Numbered from the stretch's first letter, positions 33,577 through 43,022 are shown. The stretch is DNA of 64,000 bases from Cellulosimicrobium cellulans (GCF_007679345.1 NZ_VEGH01000005.1:1-64000); one strand, 5' to 3'. Numbers and translations: made by a program. The notes: generated by a model not told the origin, from the letters alone.

Positions 33577-36205
33577 GCTCGGACCGACCCACCAGCCCCA
33601 GCTTGCGCAGCGCCCGGCTCATGTGGTTCTCGACCGTCCGGACGCTGAGGTAGAGCTGGTCGGCGATCTGCCGGTTGCTGAGCCCTTCCCGGGCCAGCAC
33701 CGCGACCTCCTGCTCCCGCGCCGACAGCGCCTCGGAGCGGACGCTGCCGAGCCGGGTGACCGGTGCCCGCGCGGGCCGCGGGGTGCCCTCCTGGACACCG
33801 AGGAACTGCTCGGCCGCGCGGGCCAGCGCCGGCGCGGTGGCCGCGCTGGTGCGCGCGACGGCGCCCGCGACGACCTCCCGGTCGCCGTCGATCAGACCGA
33901 GCACCACCTGCGCGTAGGGGGCGAGCACCGGGACGTCCGTACGGGCGACCAGGTCGCGTACCGCGGCGGCGCGCTCCGCGTCGAGCTCCCCGGTGCCGAG
34001 CGTCCAGCACAGCAGCGCGGGCTGCAGCAGCCCCTCCGCGGCGTACGCACGGGCCGCCTGCCGCGCGATGCGCTGGCCGACGAGCGGCTCGCCCGACGCG
34101 GCCGCGAGCGCCGCGTGCGCGAGCGGGCGGTTGGAGCGCAGCAGCGGGCGGGCACCGGCGGGCGCGCGGTCCAGCTCCCGGACCAGCACCTGCGCCAGGG
34201 TGAGGTTGCCGGCGTGCGCCTGGATCACCGCGCCGACGGTGAGGCCGCGGCGGTAGAACGTGGTGCCGACCGGCCCGGGGGCGCCGAGGCGCAGCGCGGT
34301 GCTGACCGCGCGCCAGGCCGCCGCGGTCTGCGACGACGCGTACAGCACCTCGGCCAGCATGCTGGCGTGCACGCGGATCGCCAGGGCGTCCACCTCGTCG
34401 TAGGCGGCGTCGAGCATCCGGCGCTGCCACTGCTCGGCCTCGTCCAGCCGGTCGGACTGCAGCAGGGCCTGGCCACGCAGCGCCGCGAGGTAGTGCCGCG
34501 GCTCGGCGCCGGCGCGCCCCATCTCCGCCCGGTCGACCACCTGCAGCGCCGCGGCCGGCCAGCCCGCCTCGAGCAGCGCGGCGGCGCGCAGGACCGACGG
34601 CCAGCCGCGCGAGAACGGCACCGGCGTCGAGGGCTCCGGCTCGACCGCGACCTCCTCGGGGTCCCGGCCCGCCGCGAGCTCCCGCAGCACGCGCGACTTC
34701 AACCCGCCGAGGTCGGCCACCGGCGCGAGGTCGGGGTCGGCGATCGCCTGGTCGGCGACCCGGGACGGGGGCGGGTCCGCGGGGGCGGCGCCGGCCGGCC
34801 CGGCCCTCGAGCCCGCCGGTGCCCCGCCCTCGGACGCCGCGTCCCCGCGCGCCTCGTCGTGCGCGTCGCCCGCGCCCCCGGCGCCGGCCACGCCCTCGGC
34901 GCCCTCCGCCGGCCCCGTGATCCCCGCCCAGGCGGTCCACCGCGAGCGGTAGAACGCGAAGACCGCGCGCTCGCCGGCGTCGTCGTGCTCGCCCGGGACC
35001 ACCCGGGCGAACACCTCGTCGAGCTGCTCGGCCGCCGGTCGGCGCATGAGGGCCGCGAGGTAGGCGTTCGTGGTGGCGAGGGTCGGCTGCGCGAGCCACT
35101 CCGAGCGCCGGGCGCCCTCCTCCGCGACGCTGCGCTCGTGGACGAGGCCGGCGACCTGCGCGACCCACTCGGGCGCACCGCCCTCGCCCGACGGGGCGGC
35201 GAGCAGCACGGTGGTCAGGTCGTCGACCGGGGTGGCGGAGGAGGCGAGCGCGCCTCCCTCCGCCGCGAGGTGCTCCGCGAGCCGGCGGCGGCGGTACGGC
35301 GACACCCGGTCGCGCAGCGCCCGCGCCAGCAGCGGCGGCGACACCGCCAGCACCTCGCCGGACCGCGTGAGCTCGTGGCCCACGACCCGGCCGTGGTCCG
35401 ACAGGGCCGCGAGCGCCGCGGGGTCGACGAGCCGGCTCGCGACGTCGGCGGGCACGGGTCCCGCGCTGGCGAGGGTCTCCAGCGCGCTGACGCAGCCGGG
35501 CCCCAGGCCGGACAGGAAGATGTACGCGACCGCGTCCGCGGGCACCTCGCCCAGCGTGCCGTCCTCGACCCACAGCCCGTCGTGCCGGCGCAGGGCGCCC
35601 GCCGCGCGCGCGGCGTCCGCGAGCGCGACGACCGCGCGCGGGTTGCCCCCGGTCGAGGCCATGACCGACGAGGTCAGCCCGGCGTCGGCGGGCGCGCCGA
35701 GCACCGACTCCAGCAGGGCGGCGACCGCGCGGAAGCCGAACGGCTGCACCCGGACCTCGGCCGGGGCCCGGCCGAGCAGCAGGTCGCGCAACCCGCCGCT
35801 GGGTGCCCGCAGCGGGTCCGAGGTGCACGCGGCGACCAGCAGCGAGCCGGTGCGGCCGAGCACCCGCCGGGCCACGCCCAGGCTGGCGTCGTCCATCCGG
35901 TCGGCGTCGTCGACCAGGAGCACGCTGCGCCGGGCACGGAGCTCGTCGGTCAGCCAGTCGGCCAGCGCGGCCTCGTCCGGCACCCGCACCGACGCCGACG
36001 CGTGGTCGAGCAGGGCGGACAGCGGCCGCGACCCGCCCGCGCGCAGCAGGATGCCGGTCACGCCCCGCCGCGAGGCGTCGGCGAGCAGCCCCTCCAGCAC
36101 CGTGGTCTTGCCCGCGCCGCGGTCACCGCGCACCAGGACGTCGCGGCCGAGCGGCAGCCACCGCTGCGCCGCCGCGACCGTCAGCCCGAAACCCTCAGCC
36201 TCCAC
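33557..36205 (-). CDS. LAL-type LuxR-family ATPase regulator
   Basis: An 882-residue large ATP-binding transcription regulator. Walker A is RGDRGAGKTT (26-35), Walker B RRSVLLVDDADRMDD, then a long TPR-like helical region, and a LuxR helix-turn-helix at the end: LSAREQEVAVLAREGLSNRQ, then YLSVRTVENHMSRALRKLG. The middle has an Ala/Gly-rich linker at about 430-490. GTG at 36205 is chosen because GGAGGG lies six bases ahead; an in-frame GTG 26 codons upstream exists. Such proteins respond to small ligands and activate adjacent or distant genes. The target is unknown; CACCTACGCA repeats upstream may be its site. Confidence 0.85.
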   Translation of the reverse strand: MEAEGFGLTVAAAQRWLPLGRDVLVRGDRGAGKTTVLEGLLADASRRGVTGILLRAGGSRPLSALLDHASASVRVPDEAALADWLTDELRARRSVLLVDDADRMDDASLGVARRVLGRTGSLLVAACTSDPLRAPSGGLRDLLLGRAPAEVRVQPFGFRAVAALLESVLGAPADAGLTSSVMASTGGNPRAVVALADAARAAGALRRHDGLWVEDGTLGEVPADAVAYIFLSGLGPGCVSALETLASAGPVPADVASRLVDPAALAALSDHGRVVGHELTRSGEVLAVSPPLLARALRDRVSPYRRRRLAEHLAAEGGALASSATPVDDLTTVLLAAPSGEGGAPEWVAQVAGLVHERSVAEEGARRSEWLAQPTLATTNAYLAALMRRPAAEQLDEVFARVVPGEHDDAGERAVFAFYRSRWTAWAGITGPAEGAEGVAGAGGAGDAHDEARGDAASEGGAPAGSRAGPAGAAPADPPPSRVADQAIADPDLAPVADLGGLKSRVLRELAAGRDPEEVAVEPEPSTPVPFSRGWPSVLRAAALLEAGWPAAALQVVDRAEMGRAGAEPRHYLAALRGQALLQSDRLDEAEQWQRRMLDAAYDEVDALAIRVHASMLAEVLYASSQTAAAWRAVSTALRLGAPGPVGTTFYRRGLTVGAVIQAHAGNLTLAQVLVRELDRAPAGARPLLRSNRPLAHAALAAASGEPLVGQRIARQAARAYAAEGLLQPALLCWTLGTGELDAERAAAVRDLVARTDVPVLAPYAQVVLGLIDGDREVVAGAVARTSAATAPALARAAEQFLGVQEGTPRPARAPVTRLGSVRSEALSAREQEVAVLAREGLSNRQIADQLYLSVRTVENHMSRALRKLGLVGRSELTEWAG

Positions 36206-36280
36206 CGTCAGCCCTCCGTGTGCTCGACCCCGGATACGCACTGTGTCGGCTGCGGCACCACTCAGGGACGGGACCGGGAG

Positions 36281-36356
36281 CACCTACGCAAGGGGGCGGT
36301 GCCCGGCGCGGCGGTTCGTCCGCGGCGCGTGGGCACCCGCCGGACCCACCTACGCA
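36281..36356. repeat. two CACCTACGCA direct repeats upstream of the LuxR gene
   Basis: CACCTACGCA occurs at 36281-36290 and 36347-36356, 66 bp apart, in the 257-bp gap between divergent genes. Between them GGTGCCC and GGGCACC form an inverted pair. Candidate regulatory sites only. Confidence 0.35.
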
Positions 36357-36462
36357 GCCACCGCGGTGCGGCTCCCGCGCCGCCGCGCACCCCGCGCCGG
36401 CCGGTGCGACGCTGGAGCACGCGGGGGTCCGCCGGGCTCCCGCCCCGGACGGGAGGAACGCG

Positions 36463-37062
36463 ATGTCGTACACCATCGGCTACTTCGTCGGCAGCCTGTC
36501 GAGCACCTCGATCAACCGCACCCTCGCGAACGCCCTGATCTCCCTGGCGCCCGAGCAGCTCGAGTTCCGGGAGATCCCCATCGGCGGGCTCCCGCTCTAC
36601 AGCCCCGACCACGACGCCGACTACCCCGCCGAGGCCCGGGCACTCAAAGCGGCGATCGAGGGGTCGGACGGAATCCTGTTCGTGTCGCCCGAGTACAACC
36701 GGTCGATCCCGGGCGCGCTCAAGAACGCCATCGACTGGGGCTCGCGCCCCTGGGGCACGAACGCGTTCGCCCGGAAGCCGACCGGCATCGCCGGGGCGTC
36801 GATCGGCAAGATCGGCACGGCGGTCATGCAGTCGTCCATGCGCGGCGTGCTCAGCTTCCTGGACGCCCCGCAGCTGAACGCCCCGGAGGTGTACGTCCAG
36901 GTGGAGCCGGGCACGTTCGCCAAGGACGGCACCCTGCTCGACGACACCCTCGCGCAGTTCCTGCGGCACTACATGGCGGAGTACTGCGCGTTCGTGCAGC
37001 GGGTGCTCGCGGCGAACGCGCCGGGGCACATCGGCGACCCGGAGGCGATGCCGGTCGCGTGA
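36463..37062 (+). CDS. NADPH-dependent FMN reductase
   Basis: A 199-residue flavodoxin-fold reductase. SYTIGYFVGSLSSTSINRTL supplies the FMN phosphate loop, and LFVSPEYNRSIPGALKNAID is the signature of the NADPH-dependent FMN reductase (SsuE/ChrR-like) family. The start at 36463 has GGGAGGA seven bases upstream. Likely a cytosolic quinone or flavin reductase. It is divergent from the LuxR-family regulator, which may control it (inference from position). Confidence 0.88.
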   Translation: MSYTIGYFVGSLSSTSINRTLANALISLAPEQLEFREIPIGGLPLYSPDHDADYPAEARALKAAIEGSDGILFVSPEYNRSIPGALKNAIDWGSRPWGTNAFARKPTGIAGASIGKIGTAVMQSSMRGVLSFLDAPQLNAPEVYVQVEPGTFAKDGTLLDDTLAQFLRHYMAEYCAFVQRVLAANAPGHIGDPEAMPVA

Positions 37063-37083
37063 CCGGCACGGGCCGGCCCGCCC

Positions 37084-37115
37084 GGGGCCGGGGCCGGGGC
37101 CGGGGCCGGGGCCGG
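37084..37115. repeat. GGGGCC tandem repeat
   Basis: About five head-to-tail GGGGCC units lie between the converging FMN reductase and pirin genes. A low-complexity slippage tract. Confidence 0.75.
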
Positions 37116-37116
37116 C

Positions 37117-38118
37117 CTACGCGCGCGGCCGCAGCCGGAGCTCGGGCATGGGCGGCGCCGGCAGCGGCGCGTGCGGGTGGCCCTGCACCCGGCCGAACCC
37201 CGGCGCGGCGCCCCCGGGGTCGGCGATCTCGGCCTGCCACCGGGTGCGGGCCGCGACCACCTCGTCGTGGTCCCGCCCGATGAAGTTCCACCACATCACG
37301 ATCTGCTCGCCGAGCGGCAGCCCGCCGATCAGCAGCACCCGCGCCTCGCGGTCACCGGTCGCGGCGAGGGTGAGCGTCGTCGCGCCGGGCTCCCGGTAGA
37401 GCAGGTGGGACACCGGGGCGTCCACCCCGTCGACGGTGAGCGCCCCGGAGTCGACGAGCACCGCGTGCTCGAAGGCCGGGTCGACGTCGAACGTGTGCGC
37501 GGCGCCGGGCCGCAGCCGCACCTCCGCGCCGACCAGCGGGCTGAACGTCCGCACCGGCGACGTGGCCCCGGCGAGCGTGCCGAGGAAGACCCGCGCCTCG
37601 CCACCCGGCAGCGGGACCACCGGCGGCACGTGGTGCTCGAACGCCGGCGCGGCACCCCGGTCGGCCTCGGGCAGCACGGTCCACAGCTGGACGCCGTGCA
37701 GCACCGTCGTCGCGTCGGTGGAGTCCTCGGAGTGGCTGATGCCGCGGCCGGCGGTCATCAGGTTCATCTCGCCGGGACGGACCAGGCAGTGCGTGCCGAG
37801 GCTGTCGCGGTGCTCGATCTCGCCGGAGAACAGCCAGGAGACCGTCTGCAGCCCGGTGTGCGGGTGCGGCGGGACGCGCATGCCGCCGGTCGCGGCGACG
37901 TCGTCCGGGCCGTAGTGGTCGAGGAAGCACCAGGCTCCGACGAACGACCGGGCCCGCTGCGGCAGCGTGCGCCGGACCGACATCGCGCGGATGCCGCCGA
38001 GCGGGACGTCGCGCGGTTCGAGGAGCTCGAACCCGGCGGGGAGCCCGGCGGCGCCCGCGCCGTCCGCCGACCCGGGCGTGCACACGCGCTCGGTGGCGAC
38101 GGCCTCGAGGTTGGTCAT
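37117..38118 (-). CDS. pirin family protein
   Basis: A 333-residue bicupin. Metal ligands are in RVPPHPHTGLQTVSW (H85, H87) and GEIEHRDSLGTH, with MTAGRGISHSED following; the C-terminal cupin ends IGGLPLGEQIVMWWNFIGR, a strongly conserved pirin stretch. ATG at 38118 follows GGGAG. Bacterial pirins can act as quercetinases or as stress regulators. It is about 125 bp downstream of a same-strand gene, with repeat locus C between. Confidence 0.9.
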   Translation of the reverse strand: MTNLEAVATERVCTPGSADGAGAAGLPAGFELLEPRDVPLGGIRAMSVRRTLPQRARSFVGAWCFLDHYGPDDVAATGGMRVPPHPHTGLQTVSWLFSGEIEHRDSLGTHCLVRPGEMNLMTAGRGISHSEDSTDATTVLHGVQLWTVLPEADRGAAPAFEHHVPPVVPLPGGEARVFLGTLAGATSPVRTFSPLVGAEVRLRPGAAHTFDVDPAFEHAVLVDSGALTVDGVDAPVSHLLYREPGATTLTLAATGDREARVLLIGGLPLGEQIVMWWNFIGRDHDEVVAARTRWQAEIADPGGAAPGFGRVQGHPHAPLPAPPMPELRLRPRA

Positions 38119-38167
38119 GTCGCTCCCTGACTGACGCGGTGGGCGGGGCGACCAGGGTACGTCGGGC

Positions 38168-38240
38168 GCCGAGCGCGGGAGACGCGGCCGAGCGCGGTAC
38201 CTGCAGGTACCGCGCTCGACGCGAACCACCGCGCTCGGCG
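38168..38240. repeat. 19-bp word-repeat locus C (CGCGGTG)
   Basis: Direct units begin with CGAG at 38170 and 38189 (19 bp apart). Two inverted units have CTCG at 38215 and 38234 (19 bp apart) and read CGAGCGCGGTGGTTCGCGT on the minus strand. The inner pair forms a perfect hairpin through GGTACC-TGCA-GGTACC. It lies between the pirin gene and the next minus-strand gene. Confidence 0.85.
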
Positions 38241-38243
38241 GGG

Positions 38244-38804
38244 TCAGCCCTTCCTGGTGACCCGGCGCAGCACCGCCACGGCCGCCAGGCCGCCGGCGAT
38301 CCACGGGCCCGCGACGATCAGCGGGTCCAGCACCTGGTGCCGGACGTCGACCCGGCCCCTCCGCGAGGCGACCGGGTGCCGGCGCGGCTCGGACAGGATC
38401 CCCGTCTCGGTGATCGGGTTGTCCGGCCGGGTGGTCGCGAACGACTTCAGGTGCTCGGTCGTGGACTCCACCCGGTCGGCGGCGATGAGCAGCAGCCAGT
38501 GCGCGGCGCGGCCCTCGCTGAACCGGTCGTAGGCGTACCGCCGGATCGCGCCGGCGGGGCCGTGCAGCGGCTGCGCGGTGCCGAACACCGGCGGCAGCTG
38601 CGTGTGCTCGATCGACCGCTCGCGCGGGTACGGCTCCGGCTGGCGCTCCGGGAAGTCCCAGTGGGCACCGGTGGGGAGGTCGGTCCGCTCGCGCGGGTAG
38701 GACGGGCGGTCGGCGGGGTCGAGGTCGGCACCCCAGCCGGGGATGCGGGCCCGGAGCTGCTCCGGGGTCTCGGGCAGCTGCGGCTTCTCGGCGCGGTACG
38801 GCAT
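38244..38804 (-). CDS. conserved hypothetical protein paired with zinc alcohol dehydrogenase
   Basis: A 186-residue protein starting with ATG at 38804, 14 bp after the alcohol dehydrogenase stop, so very likely one transcript. It opens PYRAEKPQLPETPEQLRARI, carries RDRSIEH-like basic stretches and YDRFSEGRAAHWLLLIAADR, and ends with a membrane helix (PLIVAGPWIAGGLAAVAVLR) and RKG. I recognise no named domain. The link with the dehydrogenase suggests a membrane partner, but this is inference. Confidence 0.65.
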   Translation of the reverse strand: MPYRAEKPQLPETPEQLRARIPGWGADLDPADRPSYPRERTDLPTGAHWDFPERQPEPYPRERSIEHTQLPPVFGTAQPLHGPAGAIRRYAYDRFSEGRAAHWLLLIAADRVESTTEHLKSFATTRPDNPITETGILSEPRRHPVASRRGRVDVRHQVLDPLIVAGPWIAGGLAAVAVLRRVTRKG

Positions 38805-38818
38805 GGTCGTGGCTCCCC

Positions 38819-39967
38819 TCAGCCCTCGTCCGGGATGATGACCGGCTTGATCATGCCGTCGAGCTTCGACGACATCAGGTGGTACCCCTCGGCGATGTGC
38901 TCGAGCGGGATGCGGTGCGTGATGATGTCCGACGGCTTGAGATAGCCGCTGCGGATGTGCTCGAGCAGCCGCGGCCACTGCCGTGCCACCGGCGCCTGGT
39001 TCATCCGCAGCGTCAGGCCCTTGTTCATCGCGTCGCCGAACTTCACGGCGGAGAAGATCGGGCCGTAGGCGCCCATCACGGACACGGTGCCGCCCTTGCG
39101 GACGCCGTCGATCGCCCAGTTCAGCGCGACCGGCGACCCGCCCTGCAGCTTGAGCTTGGCCGCGGTGACGTGCTGGATCAGGTTGCCGTCCGCCTCCGCG
39201 CCGACCGCCTCGATCACCCGGTCGAAGCCGAGGCCGTCGGTGGCCTTCTTCATCTCGACGACGATGTCCTGGTACTCGGTGTAGTTCCGGGTCTCGGCGT
39301 AGGCGAACTCCTCCGCCTTCTCGAGCCGGTAGTCGAGCTGGTCGATCACGACGACCCGGCCCGCGCCCATCAGCCAGGCCGACCGGGCCGCGAACAGGCC
39401 GACCGGGCCCGCGCCGAGCACGGCGACCGTGTCACCCTCGCGGATGTCCGCGAGCTGCGCCCCGAAGTAGCCGGTGGACAGCGCGTCCGTCATCAGCAGC
39501 GCGTCCTCGTCCTCCAGCCAGTCCGGGATCTTCTGCGGGCCGACGTCCGCGAACGGCACGCGCACGTACTGCGCCTGGCCGCCGTCGTAGCCGCCGGTCG
39601 TGTGGGAGTACCCGTAGATGCCGCCGACCGCGGTCGCGTTCGGGTTCACGTTGTGGCAGTTCGAGTACAGGCCCCGCGAGCAGAAGAAGCACGTCCCGCA
39701 GTAGATGTTGAACGGCACCATCACGCGGTCGCCGACCTGCAGGTTCTGCACGGAGGAGCCGACCTGCTCGACCACCCCGATGAACTCGTGGCCGAACGTG
39801 TGGCCGATCCGGGTGTCGGGCATCATCCCGTGGTAGAGGTGCAGGTCGGAACCGCAGATCGCGGCTCGCACGACCTTCACGATCGCGTCGTTCGGATGCT
39901 CGATCCTCGGGACGTCCTTCTCCTCCACGCGGACCTTGTACGGCCCGCGGTACACCATGGCGCGCAT
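38819..39967 (-). CDS. zinc-dependent alcohol dehydrogenase (formaldehyde-dehydrogenase-like)
   Basis: A 382-residue medium-chain dehydrogenase. The catalytic zinc ligands include C38 (AAICGSD) and H60-E61 (GHEF); the structural zinc site is C90, C93, C96 and C104 (YCGTCFFCSRGLYSNC). The Rossmann motif is VAVLGAGPVGLFAARSAWLM. A glutathione-independent formaldehyde dehydrogenase-like subgroup fits the long loop around 115-130. ATG at 39967 follows GAGAGGGG. It heads a two-gene operon. Confidence 0.9.
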   Translation of the reverse strand: MRAMVYRGPYKVRVEEKDVPRIEHPNDAIVKVVRAAICGSDLHLYHGMMPDTRIGHTFGHEFIGVVEQVGSSVQNLQVGDRVMVPFNIYCGTCFFCSRGLYSNCHNVNPNATAVGGIYGYSHTTGGYDGGQAQYVRVPFADVGPQKIPDWLEDEDALLMTDALSTGYFGAQLADIREGDTVAVLGAGPVGLFAARSAWLMGAGRVVVIDQLDYRLEKAEEFAYAETRNYTEYQDIVVEMKKATDGLGFDRVIEAVGAEADGNLIQHVTAAKLKLQGGSPVALNWAIDGVRKGGTVSVMGAYGPIFSAVKFGDAMNKGLTLRMNQAPVARQWPRLLEHIRSGYLKPSDIITHRIPLEHIAEGYHLMSSKLDGMIKPVIIPDEG

Positions 39968-40082
39968 CGACGTACCCCTCTCGGCGATTCGGTGACCCTC
40001 AGCCTGCGGACTGCGGGGCGATGCCGCATCCGGGGGCGGCCCGCGGTTCTCCGGCCGCGCGGATCGGTGCGACGATCGGTCC

Positions 40083-40511
40083 GTGCCCGCCGTCCGCCGA
40101 CCCGCCGTCGCCCTGCTCGGGACGGCGGTGATCGCCGCGGTGACCGGCCTCGTCGCCGGCTGCGGCCCCGCCGGCTCCCCCGCCTCCCCCGCGCCGTCCG
40201 CGTCCGAGCACCTGGGCGGGCAGCCGACGCCGGACGTGACAGGGGTGGTCGCGGGCGGGGCGCTCACCGAGGCGTCGGACCCGTCCTTCGAGGGGATGGC
40301 GCTCGCCGGGCTGGCCGAGGAGCCGTCGGTGCTCGCCGCCGACGGCTCGCAGGCGACGGTGGCCGAGCTGCGCGACGGCGACCGGGTCGAGGTGTGGCTG
40401 GCGCCGGAGGCCCGGTGCGCGGAGTCGGCGCCGGTGCAGTGCGACCTGCTGACCGTGCGGGTGACCGGGGCGGCGCCGAGTCCGACGGCGACGGAGACGC
40501 CCGCCCCGTAG
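40083..40511 (+). CDS. small lipoprotein
   Basis: GTG at 40083 encodes 142 residues with a signal peptide and lipobox LVAGC (C27). The mature part is Pro/Ser-rich and then forms a compact region with EVWLAPEARCAESAPVQCDL, two cysteines that may pair. Ends in a Ser/Pro/Thr tail. No family recognised. It ends 12 bp before the SNF2 helicase gene. Confidence 0.65.
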   Translation: MPAVRRPAVALLGTAVIAAVTGLVAGCGPAGSPASPAPSASEHLGGQPTPDVTGVVAGGALTEASDPSFEGMALAGLAEEPSVLAADGSQATVAELRDGDRVEVWLAPEARCAESAPVQCDLLTVRVTGAAPSPTATETPAP

Positions 40512-40522
40512 CATCGCGGGCG

Positions 40523-42766
40523 ATGAGCACCGCGCCCCTCGCCGAGCCCGCCCCGGTCGAGCCCGGCGCCGCCGCGCGCGACCTGCTCGCCCGGCACGTC
40601 GCCCTCGCAGACCGTGCCCGCGCGGTGCTCGACCACCTCGACGGCGCGACCGTCCGCGTGGCCGGGCTGGTCGAGACCGACCGCGAGCAGCGCGTCCGCG
40701 CCGAGCTGGGCGTCGTCCCCGTCGAGCAGCTCGGCGCGATGACCGACCGGAACCTGCGGCTGCGGGCCCTGACGGACGCCGGGTACGCCACCGCCGCCGA
40801 CCTGCTCGGGGTCCCCGCTGCCGCGCTGGACGAGGTCCCCGGCGTCGGGACGCAGACCGCCCGGAGCGTCGTCGCCGCGGTCGACCAGCTCGCCGAGGCG
40901 GTGCGGGCCGGGGTTCCGGTGCGCCTGGAGGTCGACCGGTCCGGCCGCCCCGACACCGCGACCACGGCCGAGGTGCTCCGGCTGCTCGACCGGCTGCTCC
41001 GGCTGCGCCCGCTCGTCGAGCCGCACCGCGAGGCGCTCACCGCCTACGCCTCGGCGGTGCCGGTGCACGCGGCGTCCGCCGCACCCGCCGCGGGGCGGCT
41101 GCGGTTCGCGCTGTCCCGGCGGGCGACGAAGGACCGCGCGCGCCGGGCGCTGGCGGCCCTGGCGGGCTGGCACGCCATGCTCGACGCGGGAGGGCTGGCC
41201 GCGACGATCGACCGGCTCGCCGCCGCCTGCGCCGCGCCCGACACCGACGGGCCCGCGCTGTGGGAGGTCTTCGAGCGCCGCGCGGCCGAGCTGTACGGCG
41301 TGCTCGGCACGATCGTGCCGCTCGCCCAGGACGTGCTCGCCGCGCGCGGCCTGCTCACGGCGGAGCTCGCCGACCGGGTCGCCGCGCACCCGCTCGACCT
41401 GGCGGCCGTGCGGGTCCCGCTGCGCGGCTACCAGGAGTTCGGCGCGCGGTTCGCGCTCAACCAGGGCCGGGCGCTGCTCGGCGACGAGATGGGCCTCGGC
41501 AAGACCGTCCAGGCGCTCGCCGCGATCGCACACCTGGCGGCCGGCGGCGAGCGGCGGTTCCTCGTCGTCTGCCCCGCCGGGGTGCTGGTGAACTGGCTGC
41601 GCGAGATCGACGCGAAGACCACCCTGACCGGGCACCGCCTGCACGGGCCGGACCGCGCCGCGGCGATCGCCCGCTGGCACGCCGAGGGCGGGATCGGGGT
41701 GACGACGTTCGAGGGCCTCCCGCACGTGCCGCTCGACGGCGCCGACGGGGTGGCGATGCTGGTCGTCGACGAGGCGCACTACGTGAAGAACCCGGAGGCG
41801 CAGCGGTCCCGGGCGGTGGCGGCGTGGGCGGCGGCGGTGTGGCGGGTGCTGCTGCTGACCGGCACGCCGATGGACAACCGGATCGACGACTTCGTCGCCC
41901 TCGTGCGACTCCTCGACCCGGACCTGGCGGGGTCGCTCCCGCGGCACCTGGGCCTCGTGGGCGCGGACACCTTCCGCCGGGACGTCGCGCCGGTCTACCT
42001 GCGACGGAACCAGGCCGACGTGCTGGTCGAGCTGCCCGACCTGGTCCTGGTCGACGAGTGGGAGGACCTGTCCCCCGCCGGCGAGGAGGTCTACCGGGCC
42101 GCGGTGGCGAGCGGGAACTTCATGGCGATGCGCCGCGCGGCCTGGCTCACGGCCGACCCGGGCGAGTCGACCAAGCTCGGCCGGCTGCGCGAGCTCGTCG
42201 CCGAGGCCGGGGCGAACGGGCAGCCCACGGTCGTGTTCTCGTACTTCCGGGACGTGCTGGACGTGGTCGCCGGGGCGCTGGGGGCGGGGGCCGGCGCGCC
42301 CCGGGTGTTCGGCCCGCTCACCGGCGACGTCCCCGCCGACGAGCGTCAGGAGGTCATCGACGCCTTCTCGGCCGGGCCCCGCGACGGCGTGCTGGTCGCG
42401 CAGATCACCGTCGGCGGCGTCGGGCTCAACCTCCAGGCCGCGTCCGTGGCGGTGCTCTGCGAGCCGCAGCTCACCCCGTCGGCGGAGTCGCAGGCCGTCG
42501 CCCGGCTGCACCGGATGGGCCAGGTGCGGGCGGTCGTCGCGCACCGGCTGCTCACCGAAGACGGCGTGGACGAGCGGATCGTCGAGCTGCTGGCCGGGAA
42601 GCGACGGGTGTTCGACGCCTACGTGCGGGAGTCGTCGGTGGCTGCGGCGGCCGTCGCGGCGGTCGACGTGACCGAGGCGGGGCTGGCGCGGGAGGTCGTC
42701 GCGATGGAGCAGGCGCGCCTCGGGTACGGGCCGGTGTGGGACGAGCTGGCGGCCGCCCCGGAGTAG
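40523..42766 (+). CDS. SNF2-family DEAD/DEAH-box helicase
   Basis: A 747-residue SNF2-like ATPase. A helix-hairpin-helix segment (LLGVPAAALDEVPGVGTQTA) lies around residues 94-115. The helicase core has LGDEMGLGKTVQALAAIAHL (K327), VVDEAHYVKNPEAQRS (D416), LLLTGTPMDNRIDDF, and the C-terminal QAVARLHRMGQVRAV. Such proteins remodel protein-DNA complexes or RNA polymerase. ATG at 40523 is immediately after the lipoprotein stop. No nuclease domain is fused. Confidence 0.9.
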   Translation: MSTAPLAEPAPVEPGAAARDLLARHVALADRARAVLDHLDGATVRVAGLVETDREQRVRAELGVVPVEQLGAMTDRNLRLRALTDAGYATAADLLGVPAAALDEVPGVGTQTARSVVAAVDQLAEAVRAGVPVRLEVDRSGRPDTATTAEVLRLLDRLLRLRPLVEPHREALTAYASAVPVHAASAAPAAGRLRFALSRRATKDRARRALAALAGWHAMLDAGGLAATIDRLAAACAAPDTDGPALWEVFERRAAELYGVLGTIVPLAQDVLAARGLLTAELADRVAAHPLDLAAVRVPLRGYQEFGARFALNQGRALLGDEMGLGKTVQALAAIAHLAAGGERRFLVVCPAGVLVNWLREIDAKTTLTGHRLHGPDRAAAIARWHAEGGIGVTTFEGLPHVPLDGADGVAMLVVDEAHYVKNPEAQRSRAVAAWAAAVWRVLLLTGTPMDNRIDDFVALVRLLDPDLAGSLPRHLGLVGADTFRRDVAPVYLRRNQADVLVELPDLVLVDEWEDLSPAGEEVYRAAVASGNFMAMRRAAWLTADPGESTKLGRLRELVAEAGANGQPTVVFSYFRDVLDVVAGALGAGAGAPRVFGPLTGDVPADERQEVIDAFSAGPRDGVLVAQITVGGVGLNLQAASVAVLCEPQLTPSAESQAVARLHRMGQVRAVVAHRLLTEDGVDERIVELLAGKRRVFDAYVRESSVAAAAVAAVDVTEAGLAREVVAMEQARLGYGPVWDELAAAPE

Positions 42767-42773
42767 CGGGGTG

Positions 42774-43022
42774 CTACTGCTGCGCGACCCGGTCGGGCCA
42801 GGCGCCCTGCTCGCCGCGGTGCCGGACCGCGCGGCCGACGACCAGGCCGGCCAGCGCGCTGGACGCGTTCCTGCCCTCGACGTGCCAGGTGTTCCGGTCG
42901 CCCGAGGTCTCGATCACCAGGACGCCGTCCACCTGGCCGTCCGGCTGGTCGCGGCGGACCTCGTAGCGGACCTCCGCCGCGTTCTCGTCGATCTTGTCGG
43001 CGTAGACCAGGACCCCGCTCAT
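42774..43022 (-). CDS. small hypothetical protein, 82 residues, distal to the effector operon
   Basis: ATG at 43022 opens an 82-residue protein: SGVLVYADKIDENAAEVRYE, then DGVLVIETSGDRNTWHVEG and ASSALAGLVVGRAVRHRGE. A beta-strand-rich fold is likely. A start five codons earlier (GTG 43037) is possible. It lies 91 bp after the second ADP-ribosyltransferase-like gene on the same strand and could be an immunity protein or an unrelated gene. It converges with the SNF2 helicase gene, 7 bp apart. Confidence 0.6.
   Translation of the reverse strand: MSGVLVYADKIDENAAEVRYEVRRDQPDGQVDGVLVIETSGDRNTWHVEGRNASSALAGLVVGRAVRHRGEQGAWPDRVAQQ

Noticed and set aside
33623..36538. Long plus-strand frame opposite the LuxR-family gene
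   Set aside because: Antisense shadow; the minus strand has Walker and HTH motifs and a ribosome site.
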